Below, piece by piece: positions 45,093 to 59,105 of a stretch of 64,000 nt of DNA. A program made the position numbers and the translations under genes. Position 1 is the first letter of the stretch; each line of letters opens with the position of its first letter. The notes beneath the pieces were generated by a model that saw only the letters and a program-made list of their open reading frames with translations, had not been told where the DNA came from and did no database searches. The DNA is from Coptis chinensis (Eukaryota > Streptophyta > Magnoliopsida > Ranunculales > Ranunculaceae): the NCBI GenBank assembly GCA_015680905.1, contig CM027377.1, positions 34,124,501 through 34,188,500 of the forward strand, in the 5' to 3' direction.

Positions 45093-48000
45093 CATCACCC
45101 CCAAACAGTATTTTTCTTGTCCTCAAGCAAAGATGAGTGGCAAAAAATGTGGTCCTAACTAATCTCGTTTCGCAGAGTGCGATTGCATTGGCCATATAGA
45201 ATAAGGCCTTAAACCACTAGGAATTCCCTAGTGGACGAGTTATAGCCTCAAGAGAATTTTCTATAGAAGATACTCACAAACTTCATTTATACTACAATGA
45301 CTAAGAAATAAAAGCAATTGCATGTCCTCTTATTTATCTCAGAATCTATACATCTCACTAGCATTTAAACAAGGATCATCAATTTAACTCCAAAATTAAT
45401 ACATGTATAATAATCAAATCATCTTAAGATAAACAACTATACAATGAACTATGCTATGAAATGAAATAGTAGGTCCGTATCTGAAACTTTTGGGTAGCGT
45501 GCCTAAGTAGGTTCTCACAAGGAATGTGTCAAGACACATAATACTCTGATTTTTCCACTCAAGTTTGCTAACTCCAGTGTGTAGTGGGCACACATTTCCT
45601 CATAATCTCAATGACAATCCAAGGAAGCCGAGGTCGATCAAACACATCTACCACTTACTATCATACCAACCTATTTCTGATTGAGCTAAATGTCTTTATT
45701 AGGTGATACAGGGATGAGGTGATGCTTTTAAGAAGAAACGGAATGGATATTCAAAAAGATAAGTCTGAGAAAATAGGGTTTTCATATTATGTAACTAGAT
45801 AAAACCTTGTTCTTACTTTGCTTCGACACTTTGTTTCCATTTTCAGCCCTTTTATTTTGGCTTTTGAATCATTTGATTCTGTTTTTTAGAGTTCTAAGTT
45901 TTTATTTTATTTTTATTTTTATTTTTCTTTTCTTTGGATGGAAAATTTCTTTTAATTCCTTTTTCTACTTCTTTTTCTTTGGAAGCAACTAACTAATTTT
46001 TATTTACACAGGTTTTTCTCTTCTCTTTTATCCACTCATTCTATTTCTCAGACTTATCCAGATAGGTAGGCTGATTTTATTTATTTATTTATTATTTTGT
46101 TTTATTAGGTAAAGGATTTGTGGTTTGTGAAAATGTTAATGAAAATGCTCAGTGTGGTGACTAGCGGAAAATATACTTAGGTTAAAATTTCTGGCTATAT
46201 CGATCCAAAAAGGGCATAAATTCTCGCTTAGGATATGGTATGGTGATCAAACAAGTGGATGTGTGATTTTTCTACTTTGAATTTACTTCTCCTTTGTGTC
46301 ATCACTAAGATATTTCATTCTTATGAGGCTTTTAGCTATATGCTCACAAGATATGTATTAAGTACTTTAACCTAGGTCTCAAAAAAATACTGCCAAGTAC
46401 AATTATAGATGCTCATGCAAGATGTTCATGAAAAGATGCAATGACTATTACCTACATATTAATCTAAGTTTTAAAAATTAAATCCTAATTCAAGTGCTAC
46501 GTGAGATTTCTAAACTAATATCATCATGGAGAAGGGAATAATACCATTATCACTAAGTGCATAGTATAAACAATTTTATGATTTTGATAATTTTCTAATT
46601 TTTATACGACAATTAATATATAATATACAACCTAATATGTGCTTAAACATTTACAACGTGTTTCTATATCACCTACCCCCAAACATAATCATGCTTTGTC
46701 CCCAAAGTATGGAATGAAAATAAAGGATAGAGAGTATCATAGAAACATGCTTATAAAAGGGAACACTTGAAAAAGAAGGTTAATCTATACTAATATAAAG
46801 AAATAAAAACATACGCAACTCCTATATGAGTTCCTCCCTTTATGGGGATAACAACATGAAATAATAAATAGCACTTGGGACATAAGCGGACTCTAACAAA
46901 AATAAAATAATACCATACGTTCACAATTCAAGCATGAGCATATCGTGGCTCCTATAGGATTAACTTTTGAAATTCCGTGAAATAGGTAAATTCAACGAAA
47001 TTAAGGTACCTAATTACATTATGCATTCCAATTAAATCAACAAGGTCCACAGGTTCTATATTTCCATATTTATACATGCAATTTTAATACATGAACATAC
47101 AATGTGCTAAAATTGAATATACCACCCCCAAACAATTTGAGAGAAATGGGTTCATGAAATAATTTAATAACACATTTAAATTACTTAACTAACTAACCTA
47201 CACTTTACTGGAGTAAATATGACAAGCAAAAGGGTGGCAAAAAGTTTTGAAATGAAATACAAAAATATACCACCCCCAAAAAAAATTGAAAACACTTTTT
47301 AAGTTTGAAAATTTTTGTTTGGCCTATACTCCAGAAAGGTTGTATTTTACAAAAACTTGGGTCTTTTAAAGTAAGATTTCCTAGACTTACTAATACATGT
47401 TTATGTTTTAATTTTTTAATTTTTATATGTTTGATTTTTGGAAAAACAAAATTACAAAGAAAAAATGAAAATGAAACTCATTGTGTATTCCCATAATATA
47501 AGATTGGAATAGAGTACACCGAAGAATACTATGAGTCTTTTATAGTAAGATACTCGAAACTTTATCTAATATATATTAACATGCAGTTTACTATATATCA
47601 ACAATCTAAAGAGTTGTGAGTCTTTCCATAAATAATTATTATAGAAAGCACCTCCAAACAGAATGAAGCACCATGATTTTCTACGACGTGGCTTAGCGGA
47701 ATGAGAGTGAGATCTGATGGACCTATAACGTAACCGAGCATGTACTATCTTCTTTTTCCTCCAACAAAATTAAATGGTGGCTAAGTGAATGATCGTGAGA
47801 AAATAGATGGTTGTAGAAGATATGTGGGATATGGATAAGTTTTAGAAGGAAGAAATGGAAAAAATGAAAATGTGCCAGGTGGCTTGTCCTTAGGTATTAC
47901 TTCTTCACCAGATAGGTTTAGAAGGTCATGAAGCATAGGAGAAACAAGAAGGTTAAATTAAGAGGGGAGTAGGCAAGTTTTGTTTAGTCTTAACCCTCTT

Positions 48001-48170
48001 TATATAGGAGAGAGTTAGGTTTACAATTTCGTGCATAGGCTTTGGAGCTGTGTTTTGGGCAACTAAATTAAACCCAAAACCTAATTAATTAAGTCCAAAA
48101 AGGGTTTCTCTGCAGGAATTCACTATAACACCACTTTTCGTCCACTTTTACTGCTATATATATATCTCGC
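45093..48170 (-). mobile_element. Internal region and 5' LTR fragment of gypsy-like element B
   Basis: Non-coding interior homologous to 40576-42402, starting with the polypurine tract and TTTGCTTGAGGACAAGAAAA on the minus strand. Several extra TTTGGGGGTGGTATA-like tracts occur on the minus strand (near 46674, 47130 and 47275). At 47940-48170 the text GCAAGTTTTGTTTAG...CTTTATATAGGAGAGAGTTA repeats that of LTR B (44510-44560), so a piece of the 5' LTR is probably present and the element would be a short, pol-less derivative. Broken and old. Confidence 0.55.
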
Positions 48171-48407
48171 CCTATGCTCATTTAGAATATTTATATATAA
48201 TTTATGTATATGAATGTTTTTGAAGTTTGATTCCTTGTTCGCATGGCTTGTTAGTGCTCACTCTAGCAAGTGATAGTCTAGGCCATTGGTGCTTCAATGG
48301 CTTATTATGAGGAGTGAGTTATATGTACCCTTCTAGGTATATCTATTTGTTTTTATCATTTTTATGTGCATACACATATGAAATACAAAAATATAGGCCT
48401 TAATTAT
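48171..48407. other. Spacer left of the copia element
   Basis: AT-rich, no gene or repeat recognised. It ends CTTAATTAT just before the copia LTR. Confidence 0.5.
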
Positions 48408-49061
48408 TGGGGTTAAACCAATATCAATCGATCCCTACTACACAGATAACTCGTACTAGAACCAACAACAATCACCAGACAACAATCTAAATATCAACTA
48501 CAACCTAGCTAACATGCCCAACTCACTAAACAACTATTAACAACAGATAATAATGTAAGGAGAAGAACAAGCATACCACAACACAAAGATATACCGTGGT
48601 TCGGCCAATGGTGCCTACTTCCACAAGAGCTAATCCTTTTATAAAGTGGGAAGGAAGATTACAATCACTCCTTTCAGTCTCTCACCTTACTAGATTACTC
48701 TTCTCTCTTTACAGGGTTGTTTCTCTGTAAAGGTTATCTCTCAATCTTGATTGCTTTCAAGATTGGGTTTTCTCTCTCTTGTGTTGCCTTGGTTTGTGTT
48801 TTAGGTTTTGCCAAAAACCCCAACATAAATTGCAAACTCGTGGTTTCATAAAAATAGAATTCTGCCGAAAATAGGCATTGGCGCAGGCACGCCTTGAGCA
48901 AGGCCAATGTCGAGCGCGCACGCACCCTAAAAACACTATAAGTTGTCCACGGCATAGGTGCGTGCGCGCCTTAAGCAAGACCAGATTGAACGTGCGCGTG
49001 CTCAACCTTATTCACGTAGACTGAACTTCTTTTCCTCCTCATGTGAGGGATAACTTTAACA
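48408..49061 (-). repeat. Copia 3' LTR
   Basis: On the plus strand it starts TGGGGTTAAACC and ends AACTTTAACA. A TATA-like TTTATAAAAGG on the minus strand lies near 48645-48655, and the U5-type CCGTGGTTCGGCCAATGGTG text near 48595-48615. Followed inward by the polypurine tract CGGGAGGGAGAGAT (minus strand). Confidence 0.88.
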
Positions 49062-49357
49062 ATCTCTCCCTCCCGAACAGTGAGGTAGGCTACCTCCATG
49101 CAATTTCCAAATCAACAAGATGAGTTTGCTACCATTCCAACGGTAGCACAACAAACATCAAACTTACCTTTTGGTAAGACTTTGGTCATTATATCCGACC
49201 CGTTCTTTTCGGTATGGATCTTCTCGATACACAAATGCTTGTCTTCGAGTACTTCTCTAATCCAATGATAACGCACATGTATATGCTTGGATCTAGAATG
49301 AAAACTCAGATTTTTGCTTAAATAGATGGCACTCTAACTATCACATAGAACTACAAA

Positions 49358-52300
49358 CTATTTCTGCTTTAGCCCTAGCTCATTGAAGAACCTCTTCATC
49401 CATAGCATCTCTTTGCAACAGTCAGTGGCTGTAATATACTCAGCTTCTGTAGTAGATAGGGCAACACACTTTTGAAACTTAGATTGCCAAGAAACTGCTC
49501 CCCCTGTAAAAGTAACCATATAACTAGAGGTGGACTTCATCGAGTCAACATCACCTGCCATGTTTGCATCAATGTAGCCTTCAAGTAAGGGCTTACTTCC
49601 ACCAAGACACAAACACGATTTGGAAGTGCCCTTGAGATATCTCAATATCCACTTAACACCTTCCCAATGCTCCTTACCCGGATTTGACAGAAATCGGCTT
49701 ACAACACCAACAGCGAAAGCAATATCTGGTCTTGTACACACCATTGCATACATTAAGCTGTCCACTGCGGGTGCATAAGAAATCTTTTCCATCTAACTCT
49801 GCTCATGATCACTACCCTTTGGACATATCTCTTTGGTCATGCAGAACTGGCCACCAAACGGATAACTGACTGGCTTTGCTTGATCCATTTTGAATCTCTT
49901 CAACAACTTCTCAATGTAGTTTTCTTGAGAAAGCCACAACTTCCCACTCTTTCTGTCACGAGTGATCTGCATCCCAAGTATCTGCTTTGCTTGGCCCAAA
50001 TCCTTCATCTCAAAGGACTTACTTAAGTCTTTCTTTAGCTTGGATATCTTGTTGATGTTTGGGCCAACTATCAACATATCATCCACATACAACAAGAGCA
50101 CTATGAAATCTCCATCTGAAAATTTCTGAACAAACACACAATGATCGAAAAGCAGACTTCTTGTATCCTTGCTTCGCCATAAAGGAATCAAACTTTATGT
50201 ACCACTGTCTCGGTACTTGTTTCAACCCATACAAGCTCTTTATCAACTTGTATACTAGGTGCTCCTTGCCTTTGACCTCAAACCCTCCGGCTAGTCCATG
50301 TAGACATCTTCTTCAAGGTCTCCATGAAGAAAAGATGTCTTAGCATCTAGCTGCTCAACCTCCAGGTTCATACTTGCGGTCATACCCAATACCACCCGGA
50401 TAGAAGTCATCTTCACTACAGGAGATAAAATCTCATCAAAGTCAATTCCTTTCCTTTGACCGAATCCCTTCACAACAAGGTGAGCTTTATGCCTTGGGTG
50501 TGGATTATTCTCCTCATGCTTGACTTTGTAGATCCACTTATTCTTGAGAATTTTTCTTCCTTCCGGTTTCTCAACTAACTCATAAGTGTGATTCTTATGC
50601 AAAGAATTCATCTCATCATGCATGGCCTTCAACCACTTCTCTTTGTCTGTATCTTCAAGAGCCTCTTGATAGTACATAGGTTCTCCACCATCCAATAGTA
50701 GAACATACGTATATGGTGGATACCTGGTTGAAGTTTGTCTCTCTCTATCTGACCTCCTTGCCCTATCTGCTGGTGCCTCAGGAGGATGCACTTCTGCTTG
50801 CTCTGGTGGTGGTTCATGCACTTCATCTGCATCTTCTATATCGATAGGTTCTATCCCATCATGAGCAATAAGATTCTCATCATGAGCTTCAAACTCATGG
50901 TTCTCTATACTCTCAATGCCTTCTGCACGTTCCACAGTAGGAAGAACTTCTGGTTCTAAATCAACAAGATCATTAGTGAAAGCTTGTAGCTTTTCACCTT
51001 CCTTGAAATCTGCTATGGTTTGGTCTTCCAAGAACACAACATCTCAACTTCGAATTACCTTCTTGTTATTTAGATCGTAGAGTTTGTAGCCAAACTTCTC
51101 ATCCCCATAACCCAGAAAAATGCACTACTTGGCTTTGTCATCAAGCTTGGATCTCTCATCCTTCGAAATATGCACAAATACCCTGCACCCAAATACCCTC
51201 AAGTATCTATAATCAACATCTCTGCCTGACCATACTCTCTCTGGATAGTTACTATTCAGAGGCTTCGACGGCAATAGGTTGATCACATGCACGGCTGTAC
51301 GCATTGCTTCTACCCAGTAGATTCTAGGTAGCTTAGAGTGAGACAACATGCATCTCATCCTCTCTACAATGGTACGATTCATCATCTCGGCTATTCCATT
51401 ATGTTGCGGTGTCTTAGGAATGGTCTGCTCATGGCAAATCCGACGACTCTTGCAATACCCTTCAAACGATCATATGTACTCACCCCCATTATCTGAGCGA
51501 ATACACTTCAAAGGCTTCCCTGTCTTTCTTTCCACCATGCTATGGAAGTCTTGAACATGCCAAGTACTTCATCCTTGGTCTTCAGACTATATGCCCATAT
51601 TTTTCTTGACGCATCATTAATAAGGGTCAAGAAGTACAAAGCTCCCCCGTGGGACTTTACTTTCATAGGATCATATAAGTCAATGTGAACTAGCTCAAGG
51701 ACATTGTCCTTTCTGTGAGTCGGGAATCTTTGGAAGGACACCCTGTGTTGCTTTCCTACCAAACAATGAGTACATCTATTTAAATGTGTACCTTTGATGT
51801 CTGGCAATGCCTTTTGCTTGGCAAGAACTTCCATCCCTTTTAGCCCATATGACCGCGGTCTTTTTGTGCCACGGAGGAAGCTTCTTCTTCCTCGCAGATT
51901 TATACGCTTTACACAAACTAGCCTGAGTTTTGTAAAGAGAGCAAGTTTTCTTCCCTCTGGCTATTAGAATGGAACTTCTACTCAATTTCCATACCCCGTT
52001 ACCAAACAAGTTTACAAAGCCAACATCATCTAACTTCCCAGCCGAAATTAGGTTTAGCCGAATGTCAGGGACATATCTTACATCCTTGAGTGTCAATGTG
52101 TAACTGACATTGGTTTCTACATGAACATCACCAATGCCTATAATCTTCAAGACTCCAGTGTTACCCATCTTTACTTCACCAAATTCACCACAGTTGTAGA
52201 TAGTGAAGAATCCCCTGTGCGGTGTGATGTGATAGGATGCTCCTATATCTATCACTGACTTTGTATCCTGGCATGAGGTACTAAGATAGCACACACCACA

Positions 52301-53144
52301 TTCTGACATAATTCCCACTAGATCATTGACTAGTGCGGTAGTATCTCTGCATGTGTTTCCGTCCTCTGCACTATGTCTTCATGTACACAGTTATTCTTCT
52401 TATCCCTCTTTAGTGTTCTACACTCATATCTGAAGTGACCCTTGGTGGCACAATAGTAACATTGTCTCTCTGCCTTAGGAGTTCTAGTTTCACCCCTAGA
52501 TTTACTTCTATCATCACCTCTAGAATGAAATGGTTTTCTGCTTCTACCTTTCCCCCATTTCTCTGTGACAAGGATCTTTGAGTAAGAGGAGCTGCTTCTT
52601 GGACTCCTTCTAGTATCCTCATTCAACAAAGACGCAGTAGCCATCTCCATGGAAATGATTCCATCCTTAGCTGATCTGTGTAGAGAAACTGCTAACGTCT
52701 CCCAACTTTTGGGTAGAGAGTCTAATAGAAACAAGCCTCAACTTCGTCTTCCATATTAATCTTCATCAAATGTAACTGATTGATGATATTATGTACTTCA
52801 TTAAGGTGCTCAGACATTGAAGAACATTCTTGGTATTTCGTGTTGGCAAACTTCTTAACAAGCAGCACTTTGTTTCCGCCCGAATTCCTCTCATAGAGGT
52901 CTTTGAGTTTCTTCCACAAGCCAAAAGTTGTAGTCTCTTGGGATACATGGTGAAAGACACTGTCATCAATCCACTGTAGAATACACCCAATTGCTTTTTT
53001 GTCAAGTTTGCTCCACTCAGCCGAAAGAATCTTTTCCAGTTTTTCTCCTCCATTTTCAATGGGTTGTGCCAAGTCCTTGCAATATAGCAAGTCTTTCATC
53101 TTGGCTTTCCAAATGGTGTAGTTCTTCCTATTCAGACTCGTCAA
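49358..53144 (-). mobile_element. Copia gag-pol coding region (fossil)
   Basis: Domains in order on the minus strand, approximate positions: gag (UBN2-type) 53140-52400 with a CCHC knuckle CYYCATKGHFRYEC; protease with the DIGASYHITP active-site motif and GAG-pre-integrase 52320-51800; integrase core 51790-51130; RT 50800-49850 with the YVDDMLI catalytic motif; RNase H 49790-49360 with the LSTTEAEY motif. This is the standard Ty1-copia order, and the sequence resembles the Tnt1 group. The whole is a fossil. Confidence 0.93.
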
Positions 53145-53286
53145 TGCGAGTGTGCACGAAATGGTCCATCTCTACAAGTTATTTTCAACTCAAACCTCCT
53201 CTTAGGAATTTGTTCAAACACCTTCTGGGTTAGGTTTGGATAATACCCTAGGTTAATCTAACCAAGGCTCTGAACCACTTGTTTGG

Positions 53287-56200
53287 TGTTTCGACCAAAT
53301 ATGATCAAAACACTAAGTGTTGATGAAAGAGACGAAGAACGTAGAAAAGTAATTAGAAAAATGATGGTGATCGGGAGAATGATAAGACTGTACCTTGCGG
53401 TTGCCTACGTACCCAAATTATCAATGGGATCAAGTCTCAAGAACGTAGTTCTGAATGAAAAATAGTTTGGTATTTATATAGGTAGAGTAGAGAATCCTTG
53501 TAGCTCAAGTATTCTTATAGCTTGAGTCATTGTGATAGAATATAACTCTCAACTGATAATTATCTCTTTGATAAGAAATGAATCTGGACATAAATCAATG
53601 TACATTAGTGGCAAACCATGTGGCTAAGGTTCACCTTAGACACATGAGTTAATGAGCCCGCATTGATCCATGGTACTTGTAAATTGGGCTTTAGTCCCGT
53701 CGATTAAACGAATAAAGTGGAGATTCCTACCAATGGACGTTAAGCCCGCGCGTGGGTGGGGTCGAACATCACCCCTCTTTTGGCATGCTAACAAAGTTCA
53801 TATGGCAAAGAAGAAAAAAAAAATGAGCGGAATATAGAACGAAGTGTCGTGCGAAAAGAAATAATTGGAAAATTGACTATCGAAAAAAATTCGTGAATTA
53901 TCGGGAACGAAATAATGTCAAACTAACGTATACGGGACGCAATGTAGTTAAATAAAAGATGGCCGAAAATGCACAGAAAAAAATAAAATATGCACAGAAA
54001 TAAAATTGCAAAAAAAATTCAATTGGCGAAAATTGTACCGAACGCGTCACGTAATAATACGAAATTTGAATTCGACGATGCGTGCCAATGGAATAGCGAT
54101 ACTTGGATTATACCGTTGAAAATTAAACGTAGGGGCAGTTTAATAATAATAGTAATAAAAGGAAGTTAAATACGAATTGGATTCAAAAGTGAAGATTTTA
54201 GGGACTAAAACTGGATGCCAACTTCGGATTAGATAAGAATTCGGATTAGATAAGAGTTCAACCAGCAATGGAAAACTAGATCGAAGAAATATTATATAAA
54301 CAGTGGCTAAGCTCTATAAACTGCGAAGACGTTTATGCATAGACAACGAAATGGTTAGTATAAGTGGTGAAGCCGATGCATGTAGGGTAATCTTTTTTCT
54401 CTTGTTCGTATTTGCCTCTTCTCAAAACGATAAGCGTTATTTAATCAAAACGATAGGCATTATTTACAGTAGCTTGGCAAGATACAAATGAACCAAGAAT
54501 TAATGGCTGTCATCTATTCAGAATATCACAAGATCACTATTTTAGGCGTTAAAAATACTCAAAGGTTTAACATAATTCATAATGGTCATACCATATTTGT
54601 TTTCGCTAAAGAACTCATACTATACTAAATATATACAACAAATCTGAATAAGCATGGTGCACATGACTATGACTTCATTGGTCGGCATGAACATGGGGTT
54701 ACTTGGGTTTTATACCTCATCGACAATTATCACATCGAGATAGAGAGAAAAACAGGCTAATTTTGGCTATCTTTTTTTCTCACTTTGACCTTCTCTCTTC
54801 AATAACTTCCAATATTCAAGCTTTATCTTTCAAGAACGAATCTAAAGCAAGAAAGAGATGAGATCTTTAGAAGATGAATTGTATCCATCTAGTGGAGCTG
54901 TTTTATCTGTTTTATATGTATTTTTCCTTATATGGCGTATATATTGTTTACTCTTAGCTAATGTCTATGTGTTGCGTGACTTTCCAATTCTTTCTATTAG
55001 AGATTGACACTTAATACGATGTAAAGTTCATCTAGCTCTTTAGGATATTTAGATTAGCACTCTTAGCTAATGTCACTTGTTCAAGTTTGGCTTTTCAGTT
55101 TGTTACTTCGCATGATCATCGCTTTCAGATAACTATAGTCATGTTCAAGGCAGCACTAGAATAACAATAGTCACTCACTTGCTCTTTCTTTGCACTGAAC
55201 AGGAAGATGGTGAGCACTAGATAACTGACGAAAAGTTTTTTTTTTTTTTTTCACAGGAAGAAACGACTGTATTACACGGACGAAAGATAATCAAGAATAG
55301 TAAGAATCGATGACGATTGTAGACTTGGTGAGGTGGAAAAAAAAGTGACAGATATATAAGCTTAATACACGAGGGTCGCTACCGGTCACTTAAAGAACTA
55401 CGGAAAATACTAGTACTCGAGAGATTTGAGATGGACGAAGTGTATGCATTTGAAACGAAAGTCGAAGAAGATGAAGTAGTAACGGCTTAATCACAATTAA
55501 GTTGCGGGAGTGCAATTCCATTAAACAAAGAAATTGCGCAATTATTGAGTTATTTTGGGCTGCCAAAGAAGACGGAGAAAAGTTCGGAGAATATGACAAA
55601 ACAGTGGCAAAAAAATTCGACAACATGAAACAGGTATGTCAGTATTTTTTTCCATTTAGCTTCAAATTTTGGTTAAGTCTGAAAGACTAAAAAAAGATTT
55701 GTATTTTCTTCGCAGGTTGAAATGGCGGAATTACGAGCAAAAGATATTGACGAAAAATTTCGAACGGAATGATCACAATGCCGTTGAGAAATAAATAAAT
55801 AAGCTGAATAAAGTTTTAAACACAAAGTTAACGTAAAAGCAAAATTTTTGCGCATTGCAGAAACGACGGTTATGCGAGCCTCGAAAAGTTTCGCTTAGAA
55901 AGTTCGGCTTAATGCCTTAGAAAAAATAATGAAGCTGTCAAAAAATTTCACTTGGTAAATTTCTCGTAAAAAGATCGATAGAATGCCTTAGAAAAAATAA
56001 TGACGCTGATGAAAATTTTCGATCGAAAATTTTTTCGTAGAAAGATCGGCATAATTCCTTAGAAAAAAGAATGACTGTGGAAAATAGTTAACCGAAAGTG
56101 CTAAGCGAAGCGAATGCAGATTACGAAGAAGAAAATGAAGATTTAATCGAACAACCATAAGAAAATTGACAGAGACAATTGATTAGGTAATTGTGTGAAT

Positions 56201-56350
56201 GTAATACCATAGAGCTAAAACTTCTTTTGATGAAAAATAAAAATAAAGTATGTTTTGACAATTGAATATAGTTGCGATGTCTGATAACATACATGTGTAA
56301 AACTGACAATGTTGTTGATTTATATAGATGACACGAAATAGAATGAAACG
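53287..56350 (-). repeat. Left LTR of the palindromic insert
   Basis: Aligns with 3081-6488 at both ends but not in the middle (about 54250-55215). It holds a short exon-intron-like unit on the plus strand: EYDKTVAKKFDNMKQ ending at a CAG/GTATGT donor (55633), and VEMAELRAKDIDEKF after a TTCGCAG acceptor near 55715. Copy 1 has the same splice-like borders at 5819 and 5902. A poly(T) run at 55238-55252 precedes the shared inner part. Confidence 0.65.
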
Positions 56351-56449
56351 CCCCCAATACTAACTTTAAGCTTGTAAAATTAGATTGATCGAAAAACGCC
56401 GACGCTAACCCAATTTAAACGAAACGGGTAATCTTCATCGATGTTGACA

Positions 56450-57420
56450 TAAGCGAGAAAAACCACTAGCGAAATGCGTAAAAGATTCAACTTAGACTGC
56501 CGAAATTAAACGTGGTAATTTCATCAGATTTTGTCGGAGCAATAGTAACGACTAAGCGAGCGTAAAAGCTTTCAAACTTAGACTGACGAAGCTAAACGCG
56601 GTAACTTCGTCAGATTTTGTCGTAGCGATAGTAACGACTAAGCCGAAAATAAAAGCGTTCAAACTTAGGATCGACGGCTAAACGCGGTAACTTCGTCGAT
56701 TATGTTGTAGCGATAGTAACGAACTAAGCGGAAATAAAAAGCGTTCAACTTAGATCGACGAAATTAAACATAGTAATTTCGCCGATTTTGTTTTGTCAAA
56801 AGCGATAGTAACAAACTAAGCTTGAAGCGTAAAAGCGTTCAAACTTAGATCGACGGCTAAACGCGTAACCGTCGCCGATTTTGTCGTAATGATAATAACG
56901 ACTAAGCGAGCATAAAAGCGCTCAACTTAAACCGACTAAATTAAACGTGGTAAGACTTTGTTGTAGCGATAGTAATGACTAAGTGAGCCAAAAAAAGCTC
57001 AACTTAGGACCGATGAAATTAAACGTGGTAATTTCGTCGATTTGTCGGAGCGATAACTAATTCGACTAAATGCTAAAAGCCGCTCAACTTTTTAGACCGA
57101 CAAAATTAAACGCGTGGTAATTTTGCTAGATTTTTGTTGTAGCGATAGTAACTACTAATTAAGCGAAATAAAAAGCGCTCAACTTAGACCGATGAAATTA
57201 AACGCGGGTAATTTCGCCGATTTTGTTGTAGTGATAGTAACGAACGACTAAATGGCGTAAAAGCGTTCAACTTAAACCGACAAAATTAAACGCGGATTTT
57301 GCTAGATTTTGTTGTAGTGATAGTAACGACTAAGCCGGCGTAAAAGCGTTCAACTTAGGACTCCATGAAATTAAATGTGGTAATTTCGCCGATTTTGTCG
57401 AGCGATTATAAGGTTAAGCT
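56450..57420. repeat. 87-bp tandem array, left arm of the palindrome
   Basis: About eleven units of the same repeat as 6530-7182, with the TAGTAACGACTAAGC and GTTCAACTTAGA-type landmarks in the same orientation. Units are more variable in length than in copy 1, with recurrent small differences that may be partly sequence-quality effects. Confidence 0.82.
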
Positions 57421-59105
57421 AGAACCAAAATCATACCATTTAAACCGGTGAAAGAAAACGCTTTTTATTGATTACCGAAGTCTTGAAAAATGCAAAGATA
57501 ATAACGGAAAAGAAACTATTGAACTAGAAACGGAAATTAACAAATTTTTTGTCCGTTTTTCGTTCGCTAGAACTCAACCATTGAACCGGTGTCTATTTTG
57601 TCCGCCATTATTAAAATAATTTGTTGCAACGAGGTTTAAACTAACACCGCCGTGGGTCATAAAAATAAACCAACAATGTCAAAACCCCATTTCGCGAAAT
57701 GACCAAGGTTTATGGATTGGATGACGCCGTCGGGAAGTTCACCCATATCATATATCATGTGTTTGACAAGGCACGCGACTTCTCGGACAAACGCTTAACA
57801 TCCTTTGGCATGTATGACCACCAATACCATTGAGTCATTGCTATGTGAGCGACTTAAGCCCGGGAGTGGTGTTCACATAGTCCCGAATGAATTCCTTCGA
57901 GGCCTAGTAAATTGTTCGCTCGCCCAAACAACGGCGGATAGGATTGAGACTTGTCTTTCGGATGATAGAGTTTTAGTCATCGAAATCCACGAGCATCGTC
58001 ACCGCATGATTGTCGCCGGTAGATACCGGTGACATTATCGCTACTGCTCGTTGGAATCATCTTACAAAGATAAGTGGTTAATCCAAAGTGTTGTCATAAC
58101 GGTGATGACTTGATTTTCTACGGATAAGTATGCGATAGAATCGGGATGCTTTATATCATAACGCCGGATAATTGTCACATGAATGATAGATGTAAAATTT
58201 CATGCAATTCATTGAACGAAGTCTAAATAAACGTCCATTCTATCATTGCGAGCGATATTTATCATTCAAATTGGCTAACGACTAGCTTAGAATAATTAAT
58301 CGTAACTTAGTCGCCCCCAGCTGAAGAGTTGTGCGTATACCACAAATGACAGTTTTGGACTCGGCCATAGTATTTGACGTGTCAAATCCCCAATGTAGAG
58401 ACCTCTCAATTATGTCTTCATTCAGCTTCAAGATAACACAAACAAGACCGGAGGCAGACTTATTATGCGAACTATAGGTATAAATCTAGCAAGTAGCTAA
58501 TATATCCGATAAATATTTCAAGTCATCGCCCTCGGGAGGTAATGACAATTAGAGATTGACGTTTTCCTCATCGAGTAATGCTTTCGACATAAGAATATCA
58601 TCAATAAGAAAATCAGTCATTAGCGAAACCAAAGTTTGTCTCTGTTTAATTGTATGAGTGTCAGAGACAATATTGTAAACGCTAATGTAACTTTTCCATT
58701 CTGCGACTCGATCCGTAGACGTTGCGAAAAAACTTGCGCAGCGGATATTCGACAAATATAAACTTCGACTATTCCTTCTTTGAAATAAGCTTAAGATGTC
58801 TGACAGCATGAAACAAGGCCAATGTAATATTTTCAATACAAGAATGCCTCGAGACATATGACGGACATTATCCGCTACAGATGACGAAAAATCGTCAGAG
58901 GCAATAACTTCGTGCTGAATAATTTGGCGCATCGGTGGAACGGTAGCCGGGTCGTATGCAATCGGATGTTGAAAAGGAATAGGAGGGAGTAGTTCGATAC
59001 CGCCAGGTTGACCTGGAACCGCACATCCACGATGATTGTCAGTAAGTGCATCAAGAACTTAGGCTCGTCGAGTATTAGTCATAACTTTTGTAGAACGTGA
59101 TCGTT
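57420..59105 (-). mobile_element. Tat-like pol remnant, centre of the palindrome
   Basis: Aligns with 19936-21970 in the same orientation. On the minus strand an RNase H-like stretch (SLMTDFLIDD near 58630-58600) comes first and the integrase zinc-binding region last (near 57900-57650). It is present once, so it breaks the symmetry of the palindrome. Heavily broken fossil. Confidence 0.62.
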
